Source of the DNA: Azotobacter bryophylli
Lineage (GTDB): Bacteria > Pseudomonadota > Gammaproteobacteria > Pseudomonadales > Pseudomonadaceae
DNA length: 64,000 bases
NCBI RefSeq assembly: GCF_042643485.1
Contig: NZ_JBHRSJ010000034.1
Span: 372,001-436,000 of the forward strand
Direction: 5' to 3'
Below the pieces are notes generated by a model. That model saw only the letters and a list, made by a program, of their open reading frames with translations, had not been told where the DNA came from and ran no database searches. Shown one piece after another: positions 24,326-31,209 of the stretch; the stretch's first letter is position 1, and every line of letters begins with the position of its first letter. Both the position numbers and the translations under genes were made by a program.

Positions 24326-24613
24326 ATGAGATGGAAAGAAGTACTACTAGTGGTAATGCTTGCCGCAGCCGGAGCAGCCCAAGCAGAACCTAGCCAAGCA
24401 GAAAGAGATGCGGCACTCAAAAAGCTACTTGAAGGCCATAAGCAACCAGAGAGCCCATGGTTAAAGTCAGCCTCTGAACTAGCCGTAAAAGATCCCCGAA
24501 TGGCTGCATGGGCATCGTGGAAATGCAGACAAGCCCAATACAAGCTAGACCACGAAACACCAACACCAGAAGCATTAGATCGCCTATATGAGCACTGCTG
24601 GATAAAGCAGTGA
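24326..24613 (+). CDS. Small secreted phage cargo protein
   Basis: 95 residues with a signal peptide (VLLVVMLAAAGAAQA, cleavage before EPSQ). The mature part is about 75 residues, helical and charged, with two Cys (WKCRQ, EHCWIKQ) that may form a disulphide. It sits between the repressor and attR, where accessory genes are carried, so it may be expressed from the prophage. The AAAGGAG ribosome site is slightly distant. No family recognised. Confidence 0.65.
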   Translation: MRWKEVLLVVMLAAAGAAQAEPSQAERDAALKKLLEGHKQPESPWLKSASELAVKDPRMAAWASWKCRQAQYKLDHETPTPEALDRLYEHCWIKQ

Positions 24614-24624
24614 CCCAAAAGGGA

Positions 24625-24643
24625 TGTCGAAAAAGTGTCGAAA
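24625..24643 (+). repeat. 19-base direct repeat near attR (copy 2)
   Basis: TGTCGAAAAAGTGTCGAAA matches 15771-15789 at 17 of 19 positions. It lies 95 bases before the attR core. A further inverted TGTCGAA unit lies at 24707-24713. Candidate integrase arm sites; inferred. Confidence 0.5.
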
Positions 24644-24737
24644 ACATAGCAACGAATTGCCCCGGATCGAAACGGTAAATCAGAGCAAACCCTTGAAATT
24701 GCACGATTCGACACGGTATGACACCCCATAACGAAGG

Positions 24738-24749
24738 ATATAAACTTTC
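24738..24749. other. attR core of filamentous prophage
   Basis: ATATAAACTTTC, identical to attL at 15690-15701. Host sequence resumes here with the original perM end and hda. Confidence 0.85.
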
Positions 24750-24804
24750 AGCTCTTTATGGAGATTCCAGCGACGGTTCCGCGGAGCCGCCCGGTCGAGC
24801 ATGA
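24739..24804 (+). pseudogene. perM: Displaced original 3' end of perM
   Basis: Read in the perM frame this encodes Y-K-L-S-A-L-Y-G-D-S-S-D-G-S-A-E-P-P-G-R-A-stop. The TGA (24802-24804) overlaps the hda ATG as ATGA. This is the pre-integration perM tail, now cut off from the gene by the prophage. Confidence 0.88.
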
Positions 24805-25505
24805 AACCCATTCAACTGCCCCTCGGGGTGCGTCTGCGCGACGACGCCACCTTCGCCAATTACTATCCCGGCGCCAATGCGGCGGCGCTCGGCTATGTTG
24901 AGCGCCTGTGCGAGCCGGATGCCGGCTGGACGGAGAGCCTGATCTACCTGTGGGGCGCCGAGGGGGTCGGGCGCAGCCATCTGCTGCAGGCAGCCTGCCT
25001 GCGGTTCGGCGAGCGCCGCGAACTGGCGATCTACCTGCCGCTGATTGAGGTGGCGGACTACGGTCCGGCGCTGCTGGACAACCTGGAGCAGAGCGAGCTG
25101 GTCTGCCTCGACGATCTGGAAGCCATCGCCGGGCGCCCGGAATGGGAGGAGGCGCTGTTCCACCTGTTCAACCGGCTGCGCGACGCCGGCAAGCGTCTGC
25201 TGCTGTCGGCCGCGGTGCCGCCCCGCGAGCTGAAGATAAGGCTGCCTGACCTGAAGTCGCGCCTGACCCTGGCCCTGGTCTTCCAGATGCAGGGACTGTC
25301 CGACGAGGACAAGCTGCGCGCCCTGCAACTGCGTGCCTCGCGCCGCGGCCTGCACCTGACCGACGAGGTCGGGCGTTTCATCCTCACCCGCGGCTCGCGC
25401 AGCATGTCAGCGCTGTTCGACCTGCTCGACCAGCTGGACCAGGCCTCTCTGCAGGCCCAGCGCAAGCTGACCATCCCCTTCCTCAAGGAAACCCTCGGCT
25501 GGTAG
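24801..25505 (+). CDS. hda: DnaA regulatory inactivator Hda
   Basis: DnaA-related AAA+ protein that, with the sliding clamp, promotes hydrolysis of DnaA-bound ATP; 234 residues. The N-terminal MKPIQLPLGVRLRDDATFANY resembles the clamp-binding start of Hda. The Walker region is degenerate (LWGAEGVGRSHLLQAA), Walker B is VCLDDLEAI, and the sensor 2 region is TRGSRSMSALFDLLDQLD. Before phage insertion it was translationally coupled to perM by ATGA. A promoter was not identified in the 190 bases of prophage end upstream. Confidence 0.92.
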   Translation: MKPIQLPLGVRLRDDATFANYYPGANAAALGYVERLCEPDAGWTESLIYLWGAEGVGRSHLLQAACLRFGERRELAIYLPLIEVADYGPALLDNLEQSELVCLDDLEAIAGRPEWEEALFHLFNRLRDAGKRLLLSAAVPPRELKIRLPDLKSRLTLALVFQMQGLSDEDKLRALQLRASRRGLHLTDEVGRFILTRGSRSMSALFDLLDQLDQASLQAQRKLTIPFLKETLGW

Positions 25506-25593
25506 GAAGCCGGATGGCCGGTCGCCCGACACCCGCCATCCGGCTTCCGGCCGGGGAGGCTCGTTCGCGTAGGGCGATCGAGCCGGTATCCCC

Positions 25594-26013
25594 CTACACT
25601 TCGCCGGCCAGCCGGCGGTCGTACTGGAAGCGCCAGCGGGTATAGAGCATGGCGGCGCAGAACAGCGTCAGGCTGAGCACGATCTCGGCCCAGCCGAGGA
25701 GGGCGCGGTTCGGCTCGAAGGCGGCGAGCACGCCGAGGATGAAGTAGAAGTTGACCACGTAGCAGGCCCAGGCGTGGCCGCGGGCGCTGCCCAGGACGAG
25801 GCCGGGGGCGACGATCAGCAGGGGCAGCAGCTTGAAGCAGAGCACCAGCCAGGGCACCCAGCTCGCCGCGCCATGGGCGTCGGCGAACAACAGGTCCCAG
25901 ACCAGGATGAACAGCACCAGGGCGACGAAGCTGGCGAGGGTGATGGTGCGGCTGGCCTTCAGGCGCGGGGCCAGCCATTCCAGCGGGGGCAGGGGTTTCT
26001 TCTTTCTAGCCAC
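25594..26013 (-). CDS. DUF2069 inner-membrane protein
   Basis: 139 residues with a basic N-terminus (MARKKKPLPPLEW) and four hydrophobic segments including TITLASFVALVLFILVW and CYVVNFYFILGVLAAF. This matches DUF2069, which is regularly next to hda and wrbA in pseudomonads. The start is GTG at 26013, overlapping the wrbA stop by 8 bases. Function unknown. Confidence 0.82.
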   Translation of the reverse strand: MARKKKPLPPLEWLAPRLKASRTITLASFVALVLFILVWDLLFADAHGAASWVPWLVLCFKLLPLLIVAPGLVLGSARGHAWACYVVNFYFILGVLAAFEPNRALLGWAEIVLSLTLFCAAMLYTRWRFQYDRRLAGEV

Positions 26014-26611
26014 GGTTCGGCTCCAGGCGTCGCGCGGTCTGGGCCAGACGCAGACCCAGGGCGCGGCAGAGGGTGGTTTCGTGCTCGTCGAGCGGGCGCT
26101 TGCCGTCGCTGCCTGCATGGTGGCTGGCGCCGTAGGGGGTACCGCCGCCATGGGTCTCGAGCAGCGCCGCTTCGCTGTAGGGCAGGCCGCAGACCAGCAT
26201 GCCGTGGTGCAGCAGCGGCAGCAGCATCGACAGCAGGGTCGCCTCCTGGCCGCCGTGCAGGCTGGCGGTGGAGGTGAACACGGCGGCCGGCTTGCCGACC
26301 AGCTCGCCGGTCAGCCACAGGCTGCTGGTGCCGTCGAGGAAGTACTTCAGCGGGGCGGCCATGTTGCCGAAACGGGTTGGGCTGCCGAGCGCCAGTCCGG
26401 CGCAGTGGCGCAGGTCGTCCAGGCTGGCGTAGAGCGCGCCCTCGGCGGGAATCTCCGGGGCCACCGCGGCGCACTCCGCCGATACCTCGGGAACCGTGCG
26501 CAGGCGTGCTTCGAGGCCGCCCAGCTCGACGCCGCGGGCGATCTGGCGGGCCATTTCGGCGGTGGCGCCGTGGCGGCTGTAGTACAGCACCAGGATGTAG
26601 GGGGAATTCAC
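26006..26611 (-). CDS. wrbA: NAD(P)H:quinone oxidoreductase WrbA
   Basis: Flavodoxin-fold quinone reductase, 201 residues. The FMN phosphate loop is YYSRHGATAEMARQIARGVE, the second flavin loop is GSPTRFGNMAAPLKYFLDGT, and the third is TASLHGGQEATLLSMLLPLLHHGM. It overlaps arsC by ATGA and so forms an operon arsC-wrbA-DUF2069. Confidence 0.9.
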   Translation of the reverse strand: MNSPYILVLYYSRHGATAEMARQIARGVELGGLEARLRTVPEVSAECAAVAPEIPAEGALYASLDDLRHCAGLALGSPTRFGNMAAPLKYFLDGTSSLWLTGELVGKPAAVFTSTASLHGGQEATLLSMLLPLLHHGMLVCGLPYSEAALLETHGGGTPYGASHHAGSDGKRPLDEHETTLCRALGLRLAQTARRLEPNRG

Positions 26612-26961
26612 GGCAGGATCTCCAGGACCTTCTCCGGCGGACGGCCGATCACCGCCTTGTCTCCGTTGATCAGGATCGGCCGCTCGATCAGGCGGGGGTG
26701 GGCGACCATGGCCTCGATCAGCTGGTCTTCGCTCAGCGCGGGGGCGGCCAGACCGAGGGTTTGGTATTCCTCCTCACCGGTCCGCAGCAATTGGCGGGCG
26801 GAGATGCCGAGCTTGCCGAGCAGCTCCTTCAGTTCGGCCGCGCTGGGCGGGGTTTCCAGATAGCGCCGCACGTTCGGCTGCAGGCCGCGGGCTTCGAGCA
26901 GCTCCAGCGCGCCGCGGGATTTCGAGCAGCGGGGATTGTGATAGAGCGTCAGATCGGTCAT
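26608..26961 (-). CDS. arsC: ArsC-family arsenate reductase (glutaredoxin type)
   Basis: 117-residue ArsC/YfgD-like thioredoxin-fold protein. The active cysteine is in HNPRCSKSRGALELL, and the conserved GRPPEKVLEIL end is present. The Arg pattern and length fit the short YfgD branch, whose arsenate activity is less certain than that of plasmid ArsC. No other ars genes are nearby. Confidence 0.85.
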   Translation of the reverse strand: MTDLTLYHNPRCSKSRGALELLEARGLQPNVRRYLETPPSAAELKELLGKLGISARQLLRTGEEEYQTLGLAAPALSEDQLIEAMVAHPRLIERPILINGDKAVIGRPPEKVLEILP

Positions 26962-27048
26962 GAGCGGATCGCATCCTGGGGGAAGAGGTCGCTATTCTAA
27001 CCACCCCGGCGCAGAGGGGAACCTCGCGCCCGATCCCGAGGAGAGGTC

Positions 27049-28314
27049 ATGCACCAACGTTTCGCCGATGCCGTGGATTTCTGGCGTTTCCTGTTCGAGC
27101 GGTTTCTCGCCGACCGGGGGCTGAACAGTGCGGCCGCGCTGACCTACACGACGCTGTTCGCGGTCGTCCCGATGATGACCGTGACCTTCGTGATGCTCTC
27201 GGCCATTCCGGCCTTCCAGGGCGTGGGCGAGCAGATCCAGGGCTTCATCTTCCGCCACTTCGTGCCGTCCACCGGCTCGGTGCTGCAGGGCTACCTGAAG
27301 ATCTTCAGCGAGCAGGCCCGGCAGCTGACCTGGGTCGGCGTCGCGCTGCTGATCGTCACCGCCCTGATGATGCTGCTGACCATCGAGAAGACCTTCAACG
27401 CCATCTGGCGCGTGCGCCAGCCGCGCCGCGGGGTGTCCGGCTTCCTGCTCTACTGGGCGATCCTCAGCCTGGGGCCGCTGTTGGTGGGAGCGGGCTTCGC
27501 CGTGAGCACCTACGTCACCTCCCTGATGCTGCTGGTCGGGCCCTATGCGCTGGTCGGGGCCTGGCTGCTGAACGTCATGCCGCTGCTGTCCAGCATGGCG
27601 GCCTTCACCCTGCTCTATGCGGCGGTGCCCAACACCCGGGTTCCGCTGCGCCATGCGCTGCTCGGCGGGCTGTTCAGCGCCGTGCTGTTCGAGGCGGCGA
27701 AAGCCCTGTTCGGTCTCTACGTCAGCCTGTTTCCCGGCTATCAGTTGATCTACGGGGCCTTCGCCACCGTGCCGTTGTTCCTGCTGTGGATCTATCTGAC
27801 CTGGATCATCGTGCTGTTCGGCGCCGAGCTGGTGTGCAATCTGTCGGCTTCCCGGCACTGGCGGCGCAACCCGCTGCCGCGCCTGCTGGCGCTGCTGGGG
27901 GTGCTGCGGGTATTCCACTCGCGCCAGCAGGCCGGCCGGGCGGTGCGTCGGCTCGACGTGGAGCAGGGCGGCTGGCTGCTGCCCGACCACGTGTGGGACG
28001 AGATCCTCGATTTTCTCGAACGGGAGCGGCTGATCTGCCGCACCAGCGGCGACAACTGGGTGCTCTGCCGCGATCTGGCGCATTACAGCCTGGATCTGCT
28101 GCTGAGTCGTTCGCCCTGGCCGCTGCCGCGCCCCGACCAGTTGCCGTCGACCCTCGACGAGCCCTGGTTCCCGGCCCTGCGCTCCGCCCTGGTCCGTTTC
28201 CAGCAGCAGCGCGAAGCCCTGTTCGGCGATGCCCTCGGGCAATGGCTGCAGGGCGATTCGTCGCCCCAGCCGGTCGTCGAGCCGGCGCAGGCCGGCCAGC
28301 GGCTTTCAGGCTGA
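27049..28314 (+). CDS. YihY / BrkB family inner-membrane protein
   Basis: 421 residues. The N-terminal 270 residues hold about six membrane helices with RFLADRGLNSAAALTYTTLFAVVPMM and the FGAELVCNL segment typical of YihY (once called ribonuclease BN). A cytoplasmic C-terminal extension of about 150 residues carries a winged-helix-like part (EQGGWLLPDHVWDEILDFLE), as seen in pseudomonads. Substrate unknown. Confidence 0.87.
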   Translation: MHQRFADAVDFWRFLFERFLADRGLNSAAALTYTTLFAVVPMMTVTFVMLSAIPAFQGVGEQIQGFIFRHFVPSTGSVLQGYLKIFSEQARQLTWVGVALLIVTALMMLLTIEKTFNAIWRVRQPRRGVSGFLLYWAILSLGPLLVGAGFAVSTYVTSLMLLVGPYALVGAWLLNVMPLLSSMAAFTLLYAAVPNTRVPLRHALLGGLFSAVLFEAAKALFGLYVSLFPGYQLIYGAFATVPLFLLWIYLTWIIVLFGAELVCNLSASRHWRRNPLPRLLALLGVLRVFHSRQQAGRAVRRLDVEQGGWLLPDHVWDEILDFLERERLICRTSGDNWVLCRDLAHYSLDLLLSRSPWPLPRPDQLPSTLDEPWFPALRSALVRFQQQREALFGDALGQWLQGDSSPQPVVEPAQAGQRLSG

Positions 28315-28686
28315 GACGCGATGCGACTGCTCGGCGGCCTGAACGAACAGGTTTTCCACTTGCATGGCCTGCGGCGTGATCGCCGAGCGCAGGCATACCT
28401 GCATCTCGCCGATCCTTTGCTGCACGGGCAGCCGGGCCACGCCGGACAGCAGCACCCGGCCGCTGCCGTCGACCTTGCCGTGGTCGACCGTCGTTTCCCG
28501 CAGTCGCTCGCCGTCGCGATAGCTCACCAGCAGGGATACCGGCAGATCGATCAGTCCGGGCAGGCGCAACCAGGCGGCGATCTCGTATTCGGCGGTCCGG
28601 CCCTCGTGGGGAGAATTCAGTAGCGAGGCGGATTCGACGATCTGGGGAGAAACGGTGCCGATCAGTTGATCGTTGGCCTGTAGCAT
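28306..28686 (-). CDS. Conserved hypothetical protein (126 aa)
   Basis: Soluble protein of 126 residues with mixed beta character (EIAAWLRLPGLIDLPVSLLVSYRDGERLRET, RVLLSGVARLPVQQ). No signal peptide or known motif was seen. It is convergent with yihY and overlaps its end by 9 bases. A counterpart exists at this place in P. aeruginosa as I recall. Function unknown. Confidence 0.65.
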   Translation of the reverse strand: MLQANDQLIGTVSPQIVESASLLNSPHEGRTAEYEIAAWLRLPGLIDLPVSLLVSYRDGERLRETTVDHGKVDGSGRVLLSGVARLPVQQRIGEMQVCLRSAITPQAMQVENLFVQAAEQSHRVSA

Positions 28687-28912
28687 GTGCGGGGATCCTG
28701 TGGCTGCTCATCGAGCGGCGATTGTAGAGGCAGCCGCGGGTCGATACCGTGCGGGGACGCTGCCGGGCGGGTTGATCCCGCTCGCATTACGGCAAGAAAT
28801 GACCAGAAACGTCAGTATCTTTGCCTTCCGGGCTCCGGCCGGCCGTCGGGGCTTGCCATGGGCGGGGCGAGCGCGAATCAGAATTTCCAGAGTGAGGGAG
28901 CGGGGGAGCGTC

Positions 28913-29380
28913 ATGGGAAAACGGATGGGTGTCGTTCTGGGGCTGGCCGCGGTACTCCTGCTGAGCGCCTGCGGCCAGCGGGACTGGGGCGTCGACCAGC
29001 ATGGCCGGCCGCTGGCGGAGCAGCTGCAGGGCAAATGGCTGGTGATCAATTACTGGGCCGAATGGTGCGGACCCTGTCGCCGCGAGATTCCCCAGCTGAA
29101 TGCCCTGGACGAGCAGCTGCGCGCCGACGGCGTGCGCGTCGTCGGCGTGAACTTCGACGGTTTGCAGGGCGCGGAGCTGGCCAGGGCCAGCGAAGCCATG
29201 GGGATCCGCTTCAGCGTGCTGGCGACGGACCCGGCGTCGCGGTTGAAGTTACCGACCAGCGCGGCGTTGCCGGTCACCTACATCGTCGACGCCGAGGGCA
29301 GAGTGCGCGAGCGCCTGGTGGGCGAGCAGACGGCGGCTGGGCTGGATTCCCGCCTGAAGGCATTGCGAGGAGATTCCTGA
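28913..29380 (+). CDS. TlpA-like thioredoxin-fold lipoprotein
   Basis: 155 residues. A lipoprotein signal (VLGLAAVLLLSAC, acylated Cys at about residue 20) is followed by a TlpA/ResA-type fold: KWLVINYWAEWCGPCRREIPQLN with the WCGPC redox site, then RVVGVNFDG and the cis-Pro strand ALPVTYIVDAEG. A periplasmic disulphide reductase or oxidase anchored to a membrane. It lies one base before acyP. Confidence 0.87.
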   Translation: MGKRMGVVLGLAAVLLLSACGQRDWGVDQHGRPLAEQLQGKWLVINYWAEWCGPCRREIPQLNALDEQLRADGVRVVGVNFDGLQGAELARASEAMGIRFSVLATDPASRLKLPTSAALPVTYIVDAEGRVRERLVGEQTAAGLDSRLKALRGDS

Positions 29381-29381
29381 A

Positions 29382-29657
29382 ATGGCTCGGATAGGCGTGC
29401 GGGCGCTGGTCAGCGGCAGGGTCCAGGGCGTCGGTTACCGGCAGCGCACGGCGGACCGGGCCGAGCGCCTGGGGTTGGCCGGCTGGGTGCGCAACCTGGG
29501 CGACGGGCGGGTCGAGGCCTGGATCGAGGGCGAGGAGGCGGCGGTGCGCGAGCTGGCCGACTGGCTGTGGTCCGGACCGGAGCACGCCAGGGTCGAGGCC
29601 GTGGCGCTGGAGGAGGGGGCGGTGCAGGGCTTCGCCGATTTCATGGTGCGGCGCTGA
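29382..29657 (+). CDS. acyP: Acylphosphatase
   Basis: 91-residue enzyme that hydrolyses acylphosphates. It has the phosphate loop VSGRVQGVGYRQRT with catalytic Arg, and WVRNLGDGRVEAWIEG with catalytic Asn. Length and motifs are canonical. It is co-directional with the TlpA-like gene. Confidence 0.93.
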   Translation: MARIGVRALVSGRVQGVGYRQRTADRAERLGLAGWVRNLGDGRVEAWIEGEEAAVRELADWLWSGPEHARVEAVALEEGAVQGFADFMVRR

Positions 29658-29670
29658 CCGATGGCCGGGG

Positions 29671-30246
29671 CTACGGCTTGACGTACCAGAAGTCGTACCA
29701 GAGGCCGATCACCTTGCTCGGATAGCGGCTCTGCCCCAGGCTGCCGTTGTAGCGGGCGAGCGCGCGGCCGAGATCGCCGCTTTCCTTCTTCAGGTAATAG
29801 CTGAGGATGGTGCAGCCGTAGCGCAGGTTGGTGGCGTTGTCGGTGAGGTTGTCCTGCGGCCGGCCGAGTTCGGCCTTCCAGAAGGGCATCACCTGCATCA
29901 TGCCCTGGGCGCCGACCGAGGAGATGGCGAAACGGTCGAACAGGCTCTCCGCGTGGATCACCGCCATCACCAGGTCCGGGCGCAGGCCGGCCTTGCTCGC
30001 CTCGCGATGGACCAGCCTGAGCAGCCCCAAGCGCTCCTGGTGATCCGGCAGGAAGCGCTCGAGGCGGGTCGACATGTCGAGCAGCCAGACTTCCGCCTCG
30101 AAGCGGTCCTGGAAGCTATCCGCCTCGGCCACCGTGCGCTGCAGCAGGGCGCGCAGCTCGGGCTCCGGCTCCTGGGGCAGGTTGGCCGCCGCCGGCAGCG
30201 CCGTCCCCAGCAGGCAGAGCAGGGCGAGGCAGTGACGCAGTGCCAT
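29671..30246 (-). CDS. SLT-type lytic transglycosylase
   Basis: 191 residues with a signal peptide (CLALLCLLGTALPAAA) and a lysozyme-like SLT domain: AVIHAESLFDRFAISSVGAQ with the catalytic Glu, GMMQVMPFW, LRYGCTILSYYL and ALARYNGSLG. It cleaves peptidoglycan to 1,6-anhydro products. Small for the family, close to the MltC/EtgA size. It follows the lipoprotein gene by 6 bases. Confidence 0.87.
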   Translation of the reverse strand: MALRHCLALLCLLGTALPAAANLPQEPEPELRALLQRTVAEADSFQDRFEAEVWLLDMSTRLERFLPDHQERLGLLRLVHREASKAGLRPDLVMAVIHAESLFDRFAISSVGAQGMMQVMPFWKAELGRPQDNLTDNATNLRYGCTILSYYLKKESGDLGRALARYNGSLGQSRYPSKVIGLWYDFWYVKP

Positions 30247-30252
30247 GAACGG

Positions 30253-31200
30253 TCAGGGCGTGCCGGAGACGGCGGCAGCCCGGCCGGTGTTCTTCAGGCT
30301 GGCGAGGAGTTCTTCCTGCAGCTCGGGATCGTTGCGGGTGAGTTCGATCAGGCTCTGCTCCATTTCCCTGGCCTCTTCCTCCATCCCCATTTCGGCGAGG
30401 CGCCTGACCCGCTGTGTCCATTGGCCGACATCGGCGTCCTCGAGATCCGCGTAGATCAGCTCGCGGGCCTCCGGCAGCTTGCGGCGCAGGGCGCGGCTGA
30501 CCGTCAGCGCGGCCATGTTGCTGGTGCCGTCTCCGGGGTCTTCCACGCGCAGGTGCAGGGTGTTGATCTTGCTCGCGTCCTGCTCGCTGAAGGGCGGGTC
30601 GAGCAGGTTCAGGTGCAGCACGCCATGGCGGTCGGTGAGCAGCTCGTGGGTCTGCGTGCCGGCCTTGACCTGCACCGGGCGCTCGGCCCAGGGCAGGCTG
30701 GAGTACTCGGTTCGCTTGTCCTTCAGCTGCTCCTCCAGGCGCGCCAGGTTCTGCTGCGAGCGACCCTTGGACTCGGCGTTGAGGAACGGGTTGAGGCTGG
30801 CGAAACCGTAGTTGATCGGGTCCCGGGTGACGCTGTGGGGCAGCCGGCCGAGCAGGGCGACGTTGAGCACGTTGGCACCGATCCCGGCCATCACCGACAC
30901 CATCCCGAAGGGAATCTCGTAGAGCTCCCGCCAGGCCTGGTAGGGGGTGTAGCGGTCGTAGCGGCGGGTCACCTCGAACTCGCTGACCTCGAAGGTCTTC
31001 TGCTCGTTGATGCGGATGTGCCGCTGCGGGACCTCCAGCACGGCCGGCTCGCCGAGGTCGATGAACAGGCTGTGGCTCAGGAGTTTGCGTTCGACACGAT
31101 CCTCGTGCTCGCTGCGCTCGGACAGGTGGTTGGCACAACCGGTGAGCAGAAGGGCGCCGCAGACCGCGGCGCCGAGGCGCAAAGCGCTATGGGTGGGCAT
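30253..31200 (-). CDS. Outer-membrane-type lipoprotein of unknown function
   Basis: 315 residues with a clear lipobox (GALLLTGCANHL). The rest is soluble, with a probable Ig-like middle part (VLHLNLLDPPFSEQ, NTLHLRVEDPGDG) and a helical C-terminus. I do not recognise a family. It lies between proS and the lytic transglycosylase on the same strand, so an envelope role is plausible. Confidence 0.75.
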   Translation of the reverse strand: MPTHSALRLGAAVCGALLLTGCANHLSERSEHEDRVERKLLSHSLFIDLGEPAVLEVPQRHIRINEQKTFEVSEFEVTRRYDRYTPYQAWRELYEIPFGMVSVMAGIGANVLNVALLGRLPHSVTRDPINYGFASLNPFLNAESKGRSQQNLARLEEQLKDKRTEYSSLPWAERPVQVKAGTQTHELLTDRHGVLHLNLLDPPFSEQDASKINTLHLRVEDPGDGTSNMAALTVSRALRRKLPEARELIYADLEDADVGQWTQRVRRLAEMGMEEEAREMEQSLIELTRNDPELQEELLASLKNTGRAAAVSGTP

Positions 31201-31209
31201 GATGGGCGA

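Larger units (their letters stand above)
15702..24749. mobile_element. Pf-type filamentous (inovirus) prophage, about 9.05 kb
   Basis: Codon-aligned distance between the two att copies is 9048 bases. The minus-strand gene order regulators - small genes - non-coding region - ssDNA-binding type - small virion genes - major coat - terminator - adsorption protein - DUF2523 - Zot - Rep - integrase matches the P. aeruginosa Pf phages (PA0717-PA0728 block, from memory). A divergent repressor and one secreted protein lie at the right end. All core modules appear intact. Base composition is visibly lower in GC than the host in the small-gene and regulator parts. Confidence 0.93.
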
